In this document: positions 45,558 to 55,752 of the stretch, one piece after another | How the letters are laid out: each line of letters begins with the position of its first letter | Position numbering within the stretch: position 1 is the first letter of the stretch | NCBI GenBank assembly: GCA_035772405.1 | Contig: JAYKKM010000498.1 | Location: forward strand, 1,478,501-1,542,500 | Length of the DNA stretch: 64,000 nucleotides | Direction: 5' to 3' | Origin: Chrysogorgia sp. JL179-B06 | Taxonomy: Eukaryota; Cnidaria; Anthozoa; Scleralcyonacea; Chrysogorgiidae | Position numbers and translations under genes: made by a program | Notes under the pieces: generated by a model | Database searches by the model: none | The model's input: the letters and a program-made list of their open reading frames with translations, nothing else | Told to the model about the DNA's origin: nothing

Positions 45558-46203
45558 TATGAAGCGGTTTTGCGGTCAAAAAGGTCATTCGTTTTGCAGT
45601 AAACATGTGGTAAAAATACGACATTATGTGTGCACAGAGGACATTATGTGTGCAGAGGGACATTAGGTACACAAACACCAATGTGTGACCATCGAGGACA
45701 TTATGTGTAAAGACGACATTATGTGTAAGGACGACATTATGTGTAAGGACGACATTATGTGTAAAGACGACATTATGTGTAAAGACGACATTTTGTGTAA
45801 GGACGACATTATGTGTAAGGACGACATTATGTGTAAAGACGACATTTTGTGTAAAGACGACATTATGTGTAAGGACGACATTTTGTGTAAAGACGACATT
45901 ATGTGTAAGAACGACATTATGTGTAAGGACGACATTGTGTGTAAAGACGACATTATGTGTAAAGACGACATTATGTGTAAAGACGACATTATGTGTAAAG
46001 ACGACATTATGTGTAAGGACGACATTATGTGTAAGGACGACATTATGTGTAAAGACGACATTTTGTGTAAAGACGACATTTTGTGTAAAGACGACATTAT
46101 GTGTAAGGACGACATTATGTGTAAGGACGACATTATGTGTAAAGACGACATTATGTGTAACGACATTGTGTGTAACGCAATACAGTAAAATAATTTCGGT
46201 AAA
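45558..46203 (+). repeat. Left terminal inverted repeat with 18-bp satellite
   Basis: 45558-45690 matches the right end in reverse almost base for base. Then about 26 tandem copies of GACATTATGTGTAAAGAC and one-base variants run to about 46165, followed by TACAGTAAAATAATTTCGGTA, also shared. The unit length is divisible by 3, so both strands show long repeat ORFs (MCKDDI, MSSLHI), which are not genes. The left array is about twice as long as the right. Confidence 0.92.
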
Positions 46204-48852
46204 TTATTATAATTTATCGAAATAATTTACTGAGTAATTTAAAGTGGAGCGAATATGAAACAGCGTGGCCTCACCAGCCTGAAAGTGAAAAATGGCGTCG
46301 GAACCGTCTGAACAGCAACGTGCAGTTACACTGTTAACACAAGCCGTTAGTATTCTCCAAAACCCTGTACCAACTGGATCCACCACAGTCAACAACAGTC
46401 CACGAAATGAAATGGTTCGACTGTTTGCCCCTTACAGCTGTACAAATACAACTGGAAAGGTTGATCGTGGTAGCAGGAATAAATTTTCGTGGCCGGGCCC
46501 GTATCCAAAGAAATGGAAGCCAAAAGATACGTGGACACATCAGTTTGTGTGTCTTTCAAATGTCGGATGTGACAGCGTTCCTAACCGTGCCGAAAAGTGC
46601 TTTGAAAGATGCATGCCTTGGTGATCAAAGAATCGTGTTCAGCAATAAACGGGGTGGATATGGACATGTCAAAGAAACCTTGGAGTCCGCATATCCAAAA
46701 ATCAAAGAAGCAGGTGGATTTTAAATTCTACGCACTGGCGGTCCATGTCGAAATTTAGAAGTAGTTGAAATCCCTGCAACAGGGTACACTGTCCAACATT
46801 TGAAGGATCAACTGGGGCAAGCCATAGGGTACATCAGACCCTTACAGAAGGATCTAACTAGAGATCCTGTAGTTAAGGTAAAATTGGTTAATTTTGGTTT
46901 ATGCATTAAATCAGTGCTTCAATTATGTCCCCTAGTAAGAAGGGTCATGACCCTATCTAGTCTACCTATGTGGCCATGCATGTTTGCAGTCAGTTTTAGA
47001 TTTTTAACATTTCTCCCTCCTTTTAAGACATCAGGATGTGAAGAGCAGATAGATACATCCAAATCACCATCTGTAGAATGTATCAATTGCAACATGAGTG
47101 TGCCACTTCCTCTCTGGCACAGACATAAAGAAATGTGCAATAGTACTAGTACTGTGGGTGAGAAAAAGGTGTTATTCACTTGGTTTCTTTTTTTATAATT
47201 TACATCTCTCTTCCATGCATTTTATATATATATATTTTAAGAAAGAGAATGAAGCTGATGGCAGTGCAGCTTGTACCAGTAACTCGACATTACAAGAAGA
47301 GGTGAGTACTCAGAACCTTCCAATTCATGTTGACATACTTTTATACAAGTTACAATAGGTTTTTCCTGTTTTCTAACCCATTCTTACTCCTCCCTTAGGA
47401 GTATGGATATTTTCTGGAATTGCGCATTCGGGAATTATTGTGTTTTATTAATTTTAAAAGGGTTTTAATAATGATGATTGGTTCAATGATGTTGTAACCA
47501 TTGATGATGACAATAAAATGACACAACAGCTTGAGACAATGTTTCCTATAATGCCAACAGTGATATAGTGAGGGATGCTGTACACTCCTCAATAACTATT
47601 GAAGATGCTATAGACCATGTTTTAACAGAGATATCCAATAAAAGTGGTAAGTTCAAATTACATTTTGTACCATGCTTGTTTTTCTGTTTTTACTAAATGT
47701 AACTTTTGTAAGAATTTAAAAGTTTATACAAACATGATCTACATGTATATTATAATTACTTAACCCTACCCCTCCTGAACCACCAAAAACCACCTCCTTT
47801 TTTATTCTAACATTGGGAGAGCGCCAATGCACGCTCAGCTTGGAAGAAATATTAAATAAAAAGATATATACCAAAGTAACTGGGACAGTCCTAAAACTGA
47901 GGATTGATGCTGATGATATATTATCGGATGCAATTGAATTTTATAATAGAAGTGATTTTGACCCATCCCGACCAATTCGTGTTTATTTCAATGGCCAACC
48001 AGCAATAGATACTGGTGGAGTTAAGCGCCAGTTTTTCAGTGATCTCTTTGAGAAATGTGCTACATCTCCAGACTTAAAACTCTTTGAAGGTCCACCAAGC
48101 CGACTTCTATTGAGCTACAATCAACAAGCTCTTTCTTCTGGAATTGCAAAATTATTTGGAATGATGGTTGGCCATTGTATTATTCAGGGTTGTGGTGGCT
48201 TTCCTTATTTAGCTGAATCTTCCTACTATTATCTTGCAACTGGTGATATTACTCAAGCAATGGATTACATCACAATTGCAGACGTTTTTGATGAGGTTGC
48301 TCTGCATCATATTAAACAGGTATATACTGTTTTCATACACTGTATATTCAAGACTAAGTTGTTGTTATATATTTAAATAGGTCCCAAAGAGGTCCCATGG
48401 CTGTAATTATAATACATATATAAATGAGGCAATAATTAAATATCTTCAGTCTGCTTTAAGCCTGCTTTACAATAAGTTTACATGCATATACATAGTCGCA
48501 AGAGCCAGCAAAATGGCTTGATGGTGCAATCATAGACAGTTAAATTATCCAGGAATAACAGACTGTAGTGATTGGACCATCTAGCCATGTAACCAGTTCT
48601 TAGGCTATATGGAACCAGGTTTTAACTAGAGTATGTGTCATTGACCAAACAAACTAAAGTAGATAATTCTTCCGTATGTATAAATAGGGAAGCAAGTGTA
48701 TGATTTTTCAATGTACTGTCTTTCTTGTGACTTGTAATTTTAATGTATCTAGTATAAATGCTGTGCAAACTATGAGACGAACAATAGTGTATCATTCATG
48801 TTCATCCCATACTAGATGCAGTAACTATGTACAAGACCATGCAAGGCTGTAA

Positions 48853-49540
48853 TGTGGGCGTATGTGGGGCATTTGACTAACATTTTGGGCCCGAGGGGTG
48901 GGGCATATTTGAACTTCCTATTTATTTACCCAGCAGAGTCCGGTTTATAAAAGCCATAGGCTTCCCAAGCTCACTTTGAGATGTGAAATGGTATAACAAG
49001 ATATTTTACAATTTTCTCATATCTTTTTTGCTTATCGAAGTCTTGTAATTATTTTCGATATGCATGTGACGTCATAACTAGGGTAAATTGAAATTTTTAT
49101 CTTGCCAACATTTTCAATTGGCACACAACATTTTAAAAAGGTTTCTGCGGAAATTTTGGTCACCTATAGAGTAGTTTCATCAGGTTTACCCTGGTTGTGA
49201 CGTCACCAATTTCCTAGTTAATTAGGTCAAACATTACAACAGATGGCGGACTTAGACTGTCTTTTGTCATAAATTGTCTGAAATATTTCAAAAACCAAGA
49301 AAGTTACAGAAAAATTGTAAAAGGTCTTCTTATACCATTTTACGAGTTCTTTCAAATGAAAGAAACTTAATTTTTGTTGCCATTTTCCTTTAACAAAATC
49401 ATGAAAAGCCAATCAATTACAGCTTCAAATTACAAATTTCAGCCCCTGTATGCGGCCATTTGACACATTTATTGCCCAACAGTGGGGCATTTGATAAAAA
49501 ATTCACATGGAAAATCAAATGCCCCACATATGCCTGACCC
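48853..49540. repeat. Nested MITEs in HECT-gene intron 5
   Basis: Outer arms: GTATGTGGGGCATTTGA at 48858 and TCAAATGCCCCACATATG at 49517. An inner pair at about 48960-49360 (GAAATGGTATAACAAGATAT against CTTCTTATACCATTTTAC, with GTGACGTCA on both sides) looks like another MITE inside it. A C16-like run follows at 49540-49555. Confidence 0.6.
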
Positions 49541-50257
49541 CCCCCCCCCCCCCCACCACACACTCACTCACTCAGAGTTTACTCAAGGTTGTTTACATGT
49601 TTGTTTAGATACCTAATAAGTTAAATTCCCATTAATTGAGGTTTTTCTCTTTATATTCTGTGAGGTTGTTGACAGCAAAGAAGATATTGGTTGTTTAAAT
49701 GCTGATCCTGAATTTGTGAAGCTATTATGTGAATGTGGAGTGACCTCAACTGTTACAGTAAATAATCATATGTTTCATACAGCAAATAGTCATAAGTGTA
49801 AACATAACCTTCAGTCACAACTTCTCAATTTGTTTAGGAAGAAAATAGGCATGTAGTTGTCCAAAGTATTATATGCCACCATGTACTGGGGAAAAGAATT
49901 CCCATGCTCGACCAGTTTGCCAGAGGTCTGGATATACTGGGATTAATGGCAATCGTGAAGAGTTTTCCTCAAGAATGCAAGAACTTGTTTGTGCAAACAA
50001 GTAAAGATGCTGTGACTGCTACCTCAGTAAAAGAAGCAACACTATTATTTAATGGTAAAGATGAAGCAGAAGAAAAGTTGAAGCAGCTATTTGAAAAGTT
50101 TCTCGCTGAAAGTTCTTGTGAAGGTAATTAATTATATTCAGTTAAAACAACAATGGAAGAAATCTTTCACCCTTGGGACTTTTAATTGAAATATATTTTT
50201 GCATACCAAAATGTATTTTATTAAAAAGTTTAATATTTTGTTATGCATCCTTGTATT

Positions 50258-50345
50258 AAAGGTGCAGTCAAGTCCGTTCTGCGCATGTCCCCATTTCTGT
50301 TTACATCGTTTGTTTACATTGCATTATATCACCTTTAACATTTAT
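50258..50345 (+). repeat. Truncated copy of the 23791-24098 MITE
   Basis: TTAAAGGTGCAGTCAAGTCC then CGTTCTGCGCATGT match the left arm, and TTTACATCGTTTGTTTACAT the inner part. The right arm is missing apart from a CCTTTAA. It lies in the last HECT-gene intron. Confidence 0.65.
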
Positions 50346-50785
50346 TGTTGAAGATCCATTTCTGACTTTTGTACAAATTGGTGTTTCCAGGGTTGAAGAA
50401 ATACATCAAGTTCTGCACAGGGTCAACAACTGTGCCACAACCACCCATCCATAAAATTCAAGTGGATGTGAATGATGATGAAACCACTGGTATATTTGCC
50501 TCAACATGCTTATTGAAGCTATACCTTCCCAAGGTTATGGCAAGTATGAACTTTGAAACTTTCAAAGCAAGTCTGGAAGCAGCATTTTCCAGTGATGGAA
50601 AAGCTTTTAATTCTGTTTAATAAACAAACCAGATATGTGACATGCTCTGCTTTATTTTAGTTTCTTTTGTAAAAAACTCAGAATGCTCTGTGTTCATATT
50701 CCTTTACAGTAATGCATTTTATAATATAAAAGTTATGGTATTGTTGAAATTAAAGTTACCCTCTTATGTAAATTTGCTATTACAA

Positions 50786-53062
50786 TTACTGTGTAGAAGA
50801 GGTAAATGCCAAGACATTCAGTATAAATGCTAAAGTATTTTCATAAATGTCAATACCATAATTTTCTGTTTGTCCCAAAGGGTTAATGTTGTGCTGCAAT
50901 GAAACAAGTCGGTCACCTGAAATAGTTGTGTTTATTTCTGGAACAACAATAACATCATCACTGGTTAAACTTCCCCAAGATGCAGAAGGCACAGGTCCAT
51001 CCCAGTCGATTCCATAAAAATCTAGCTCTTCCTAAATCCAAAAAATGACAAATGTTAATTTCTTAATTTTTCCTAATAAAACCATTTTTTGAATGTACAA
51101 ACATACTTGTGTGGATGGCTCCCAGAGTTCTGATGAAACCCTGTTGGATGTTGCCTGTAACATCCCTCGAACCCACAACTGTGTTGGGGTCTTATTTTCT
51201 TCTGTTGTTAGACCATGAAGATTCCAACCATTTTTAAACATTAGAAGATTCTGATTTAATCTTGGAATAAAAACATAATGAAGGCAGAACATGTGTACTT
51301 CATTTGTTGGATCAAGAATACCTTGTTCTTCCGTGTAATAAAAGAGTGAATAGAAAACATATGTACAACCATAGTTGACATCACGCCAGAGCCTTTCTTG
51401 CCTTTGATTATGTACACTACGACCAGCAATAATGCTGCCTCTCCCTGGGTGATTGAGCATAAACCATGCAATTCCACGATTTTCACCTCCCTTGTCAGTC
51501 CTTACACGACTAGGTGCACCATAATAATTGACAGGTTGCATAAATTCAAAAAGCGCAGTTTCTGCCGTGTTGTTATTGTGACACATAAGGTACAGAACCA
51601 TATGTGAATGGCCATCGATAGCACCATGGATCACAAATCGCCAACTGAAATTACAAACAATATTAAATTTGGTTTAAATTAGCTGTCAATTAAACCTGTC
51701 ATTCTAAACTCTTATACAATATGTTTGTAAAATTCTTAACATCAGGCTGAAAATGGCTGTTTTGGGTTTAGAAATGCAATATGCAACTTCTTATATGAGG
51801 AAATATAGATTCTGGTAATTACCAGTATCTATATTAAAGTGGGGGGAGAGGCATCAATTTAGAGAGGGTGGCGAATCCAATATTCACAATCAACAGAAAT
51901 TGGGATATTCTAATTTTTATTTCCTTGCAATTTCAACACATTTGTAGAGCAGCAAGAATGTGATCAGCAAAAAGTAAAGTGCTCCGTAGACAGTGTTTTG
52001 AATAAATAACAAAGTGAATAGGTGGTAAACTGCCAATAATTTAGTGATGAGATACTGACGTTTTGAGCGGAGCCCTTCATCAGAGTAAGACAAGATGAAA
52101 TAAATAGGGTTTATATATGTATGCCAAAAGGGTGTCACAAGTAGATACTGTAGTAGCCAATCAAATGCATGGGACTAGTGACTAGTTGGATGCTCCAAGG
52201 GAAACTGGAAAGGGGAAATATTACTTTGGAAATTCTAGAAAAGAAGCTGACTTGAGCCTTACCTAAGACCACAGGGTGACATTATTTTTGAAACCTTATA
52301 ATAATACAGTATTTGTCTAAGTAAATTAATATTGGGCAATATTTACCGGATAAGTTTGTGGTTGGTGTCCACATGCCAGAGTGCATTTGGTCCGCTAACT
52401 CGGTATCTCCTCCGCCTAATAACTTGTAGTGCACATGTTCTATGAATAACCCCTTCCATATCTACTCTTCTGAGTGACTCACGCACTCGGTTTTCTTGCA
52501 CATGTATATTTCTCGCTCGAAGTTGACCCAAGACCATTCGATAACCACTGTCTGGGAAATCTCGTTTAATTTCTTCAACTGCACAATCTAGCTCTGTGTT
52601 GGTAAGACGGGTGAAATTGTTGGCAGATATCCCAAACTCCCTTAATCGCCTACGAACCGTTGATTCACATACTCCAAGTATTCTTCCTATTTCTGGGCAA
52701 TGAAAGTTATAATTGATGAAAAATTCAAGCCGCTCTTTGGTTAACACAAGGCGAGGCCTTCCTCGGTCTCCTGAAAAAATCTTTATTGACTGGGTTGTAG
52801 CAGCTGTACATGTAGATCCTTCCTCAAAAGCTAAAGTAGAAAGGGCATCTTTGGTTTGAGAAACGGCGTGGAACACCAGTGGATTCACATCTATTGAATC
52901 GGCACATAAATTAAGCATCAATTCCAACCTGTCAATTCTATACAATACATGATCGACTTCGTCAAGACATAAACTTGATTCACGTAAAAGTCTGCATGTC
53001 TCAATAATAAAACTTGCGATGAACGTTCGAACGTTAATATTACTTTCCTGATTTTCCTCCAT
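50786..53062 (-). CDS. IS3-like DDE transposase, intact, three exons
   Basis: Exons 53062-52347, 51644-51107 and 51031-50786 (716+538+246 = 1500 nt) give 499 aa with no interruption; all borders are GT-AG. A helical N-terminus is followed at about residues 100-145 by a helix-turn-helix region (GRPRLVLTKERLEFF, ILGVCESTVRRRLREFG). An IS3 OrfB-like pre-catalytic stretch follows (SGYRMVLGQLRARNIHVQ). The DDE catalytic domain has D232 in LWHVDTNHKL, D289 in VRTDKGGEN and E322 in NQRQERLWRDVN, 32 residues between the last two. The start ATG is the first in frame after the terminal repeat. Convergent with the HECT-type gene. The intron at 51645-52346 holds a Penelope-like tail. Confidence 0.85.
51990..52140 (-). 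repeat. Penelope-like tail, second copy
   Basis: Closely matches 41985-42115 (TTGGCAGTTTACCACC, GAAGGGCTCCGCTC, ACCCTTTTGG). It inserted in the first intron of the transposase gene. Confidence 0.7.
52053..52087 (-). ncRNA. Hammerhead-like motif with core change
   Basis: Minus strand TACT-CTGATGA-AGGGCTCCGCTC-AAAA-CGTC-AGTA. CTGATGA is canonical but the first G of the GAAA core is A, which should abolish cleavage. Useful natural comparison to 42027-42061. Confidence 0.5.
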
Positions 53063-53128
53063 TTTTTGCGAATGATTCCAAGCTCGTAGTGGGACTAGCG
53101 TTCCATCGGCAAATACTTGTTTGATAAA

Positions 53129-53489
53129 TACCGAAACTATTTTACTGTACTCCGTTACACAAAATGTCGTCTTTACACATAATGTCCTCGATGTACACAT
53201 AATGTCGTCCTTACACAATGTCGTCCTTACACACAATGTCGTCCTTACACATAATGTTATCCTTACACAAAATGTCGTCTTTACACATAATGTCGTCCTT
53301 ACACATAATGTCGTCTTTACACATAATGTCGTCTTTACACATAATGTCCTCGACGGCACACATTGGTGTTTGTGTACCTAATGTCCCTCTGCACACATAA
53401 TGTCCTCTGTGCACACATAATGTCGTATTTTTACCACACAATGTTTACTGCAAAACGAATGATCTTTTTGACCGCAAAACCGCTTTATA
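53129..53489 (-). repeat. Right terminal inverted repeat with 18-bp satellite
   Basis: Reverse complement of the left end, with about 10 satellite units (53155-53350) instead of about 26. Transposase translation can read through the repeat, but the ATG at 53062 lies just inside it. Confidence 0.92.
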
Positions 53490-53495
53490 CATTTA

Positions 53496-54238
53496 AGGGA
53501 CGGTTTCTTTGAAATCATGCCATGAGTTGATTGGTTTGTTTTTAAATGTTCAATTTAAATGCCACTTACAAACATGAAAATAATTGCAAGCCTAACAGTG
53601 GCTTGCAAATGGCAGTATTGCCTCAGGTATTTATGAAATTAACACACTGATCTATGGCTATATGTTCTTTCCCATTATTTTTTTACACTCAACACTAATT
53701 ATTATATATGTGCACAATTTCAAGGTTTGATGATTTAGGTCTACAATATATATTGATCCACACAAATAACCACTGACAGATGAATATATTATATACCTAA
53801 ATTAAATGCAAATTAATTATAGCCTGTGCACATGAGCATTGATGTATATGCCTGCAATTCAGTCTGAATATACAGTATATATATATTTCATAAATATAAC
53901 AGTATAATAAATTATTCGAAAGTTTGCATGATGACACAGTAATTACAAGCAATAATTTGTGATTATAGCAATAAATAATAAAGATGGTGTTACCACAAAT
54001 TCTTGCTTGTATTGCTGTATATATATATATAATAAATTAAAAAACTTTATTCTCAGTTACTTTGATTGTGTAAAGTGTGAAACTCCTGATCACACGTACA
54101 CGCATATATATACAAAGTTGACACTGATCGAGTTAAAACATGATTTTAATCTTAAAATTTTTTATTTCTTAATCTTTAAGTTTTTTGTCATGTAGAAAAT
54201 TGCACTAATTATAGTGAGCAAAATTTAAAAAACAATAC
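53496..54238. other. No gene recognised
   Basis: Very AT-rich flank with TATA runs near 53878 and 54016; no exon seen downstream of the SET exon on its strand. Confidence 0.4.
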
Positions 54239-54452
54239 CTTATCAATCCATGGATAATGTTTTTGCCCATAATTATATAGGACTTCCTGCCCTGATGGTA
54301 TATCCGTTGTTGCAAACAAACATAGCGTTGGTACGTTTTCAACAACGACCAACTTCATTTTTGCGTTAATTTGATTTCTCCGATCACCATGGTTTACCAG
54401 TCTTCCCAATATTTTTGTATCGCCATCTTCTGGTTCTGCACTTGCATCGTAA
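54239..54452 (-). CDS. SET-domain exon (PR-Set7/KMT5A-like)
   Basis: An exon with acceptor CCAAAG and donor GTATTG. It encodes YDASAEPEDGDTKILGRLVNH, PTLCLFATTDIPSGQEVLYN and YGQKHYPWIDK. These are the C-terminal SET motifs: GRLVNH corresponds to GRLINHS and EVLYNYG to the catalytic-tyrosine ELLYDYG block. The family methylates histone lysines using S-adenosylmethionine. Neighbouring exons are not seen: upstream on the minus strand lie a TA run, a SINE and a Harbinger fragment. It could be a host gene exon, a processed-gene relic or a transposon cargo exon. Confidence 0.6.
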
Positions 54453-54541
54453 CTTTGGAAAATTAGAGAAATAATCATACCAAGCAGAAAAAGCATAGAG
54501 TAATTACATATATAGGATGCAGTGAGTCACAATTTTCTGTC

Positions 54542-54543
<2 letters not shown>

Positions 54544-54588
<45 letters not shown>
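54544..54588. repeat. TA microsatellite
   Basis: About 22 uninterrupted TA units just upstream of the SET exon on its strand. Confidence 0.95.
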
Positions 54589-54589
<1 letters not shown>

Positions 54590-54664
54590 ATCGAGTGAAA
54601 TGCCAAGTGTTGCCTATAATGTGCCCGGAGTCTTGTCCCGGCGTTGCCGCCGTGTGTGCGGGGC

Positions 54665-54727
54665 TCGTGACTGGGCTCTCGGTGGTCGGAGCACTGCACT
54701 AGCATCGCGGGGTTGCGGGTTCAATTT
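54665..54727 (+). repeat. tRNA-derived SINE head
   Basis: GTGACTGGGCTCTCGGTGGT-CGGAGC looks like a D arm with A box (GCTC/GAGC stem) and TGCGGGTTCAATTTC a B box. The flank is GC-rich compared with surroundings. Directly followed by the dispersed repeat at 54738, which may be the body of the same SINE. Confidence 0.4.
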
Positions 54728-54737
54728 CATTAATTTT

Positions 54738-54966
54738 TAAAAAACACGGTTGAGCGGTTAAACCAAAACGATTCTATTGGATGATTGCTTCATTATACCA
54801 AAATACAATGCTAGGTTCAGTGCACAAAATTGCATAAAGACGAACAAAAAGATAGCTGAGTTTCCAGAGCATATCTCGATTGACTATGATCACATGCACA
54901 AACTTGTATTCAGATCGGTTATATTTTTCTTATTAAAACATCTGTAAAAAGGACCTACAATAGTGG
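54738..54966 (+). repeat. ~225-bp dispersed repeat, right copy
   Basis: Partner of 44787-45017. It truncates the Harbinger fragment on its right. Two copies with the same ends support a SINE-like or MITE-like unit. Confidence 0.85.
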
Positions 54967-55523
54967 CATGACTTCTTCTTTGTATGCTGAGATGATTGCT
55001 TTGCAGACTTTCAGGCCACACGGAAGGAATACATCAGATCTGCATAATTCACACCAGTGCCTAGATGCCTGAGTGTTACAGCTAACTTAAGTCCAGGCTC
55101 AAGTGGCTGCCTGAAAGTAGACAGAAATTGTCCACTTATTTAAAATGTAATGGCAATGGTAGATTCATATAAAATATTAGCAAAAATACTAAAATTTGGT
55201 AGAAAATAAACATATATGTACCTGAATGAGGTGGACTTTTTCTTGATAGCAGGAGTAACCCTGTCAAGAATCTCTCCAAACAGGTCTTCTCGGTTCAGCT
55301 CATGCAGGAGATGATCATACTGTCCAAAGAGGGTCCTGCACCAAACACTTCTGCGAGCTGGTCGCCTCCTCTGCCTCGGTCGAGGAATATCTGGTAGCTG
55401 CTGGGCCTCTTCCCTCTGGGCTACTTGAAGGAGCACTTGTAGAAATTGTTGATATAACTGCAATCTGTTTCTCTCATATGCCATGTTGTCTGTTTGGATG
55501 TCAGTTGTCGAATGATGATACAT
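54967..55523 (-). pseudogene. PIF/Harbinger transposase fragment
   Basis: Exon 55523-55222 encodes MAYERNRLQLYQQFL, a basic RPRQRRRPARRSVW, and GQYDHLLHELNREDLFGEIL; donor GTACAT. The next exon (from about 55108) continues in phase as [19 protein letters not shown] and [12 protein letters not shown], the HARBI1-like pre-catalytic blocks. A TGA follows, then out of frame VCKAIISAYKEEV. No catalytic DDE part remains, because the dispersed repeat ending at 54966 cuts it. Confidence 0.75.
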
Positions 55524-55557
55524 TGAGATTTCCAGGATTCATATACTTGTTGTCAAA

Positions 55558-55752
55558 AAATCGTAAGGATTCGTAAATACTCGTCACTAACTCGTAACTA
55601 TTGGTAACAACACGTAAACAGGTCGTAACTAACATGTGAAAGCTTCGATGAATCGTAACAATCCGTAAAAAGCTCGTAAAATGCCCGTAAGTAACTCGTT
55701 GTTATCCGTAACAAATCGTGGAATTTTTCCGTAAATACATCGTAATAACTCC
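55558..55752. repeat. CGTAA-rich degenerate array, right of Harbinger exon
   Basis: CGTAA or its close variants occur about every 10-14 bases (e.g. TCGTAACTATTGGTAACAACACG) with no fixed unit. Continues as a second block at 56703-56862 after an inserted segment. Lies upstream of the Harbinger reading frame. Confidence 0.7.

Larger units (their letters stand above)
46292..50620 (+). pseudogene. UBZ-CUE-HECT ubiquitin-ligase-like gene on transposon
   Basis: Exons: 46292-46877, 47028-47168, 47242-47301, 47461-47646, 47820-48319, 49665-49757, 49838-50123, 50391-50620; total 2082 nt. Exon 1 (MASEPSEQQRAVTLL, GYTVQHLKDQLGQAIGYI) has a frameshift near 46590 and TAA at 46722. Exon 2 has a Rad18/UBZ4-like finger (CINC ... 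HKEMC). Exon 4 resembles a CUE domain (QQLETMFP ... SITIEDAIDHVL) with one lost base after MFP. Exon 5 is the HECT N-lobe (RVYFNGQPAIDTGGVKRQFF). Exon 8 is the C-lobe with the catalytic cysteine in ASTCLLKLYLP intact. Ubiquitin binding plus transfer chemistry is inferred from these domains. Related to G2E3-like proteins. Confidence 0.75.
45558..53489. mobile_element. IS3-like DDE transposon carrying a HECT-type gene
   Basis: 7932 bp. The ends read TATGAAGCGGTTTTGCGG (left) and, reversed, TATAAAGCGGTTTTGCGG (right). CATTTG (45552-45557) and CATTTA (53490-53495) outside give a likely 6-bp target duplication with one mismatch. Long terminal inverted repeats include an 18-bp satellite. Two convergent spliced genes fill the middle: HECT-type (plus) and DDE transposase (minus), stops 166 bp apart. 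The transposase resembles bacterial IS3; Repbase uses the name IS3EU for such eukaryotic elements. A 6-bp duplication and TAY termini agree with my memory of that group. Introns carry later MITE and Penelope insertions. Confidence 0.8.

Noticed and set aside
45685..46170. CRISPR-like regular array
   Set aside because: Units are contiguous 18-mers without spacers, lie inside a transposon end, and the genome is eukaryotic.
45663..46188. Long ORFs on both strands (MSSLHI and MCKDDI repeats) in the left end of the IS3-like element
   Set aside because: They only translate an 18-bp satellite whose length is divisible by 3; open frames are automatic.
44787..54966. Flanking 225-bp repeats as target duplication of the IS3-like element
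   Set aside because: They lie 541 bp and about 1.25 kb from the element ends; the 6-bp CATTTG/CATTTA pair fits instead.
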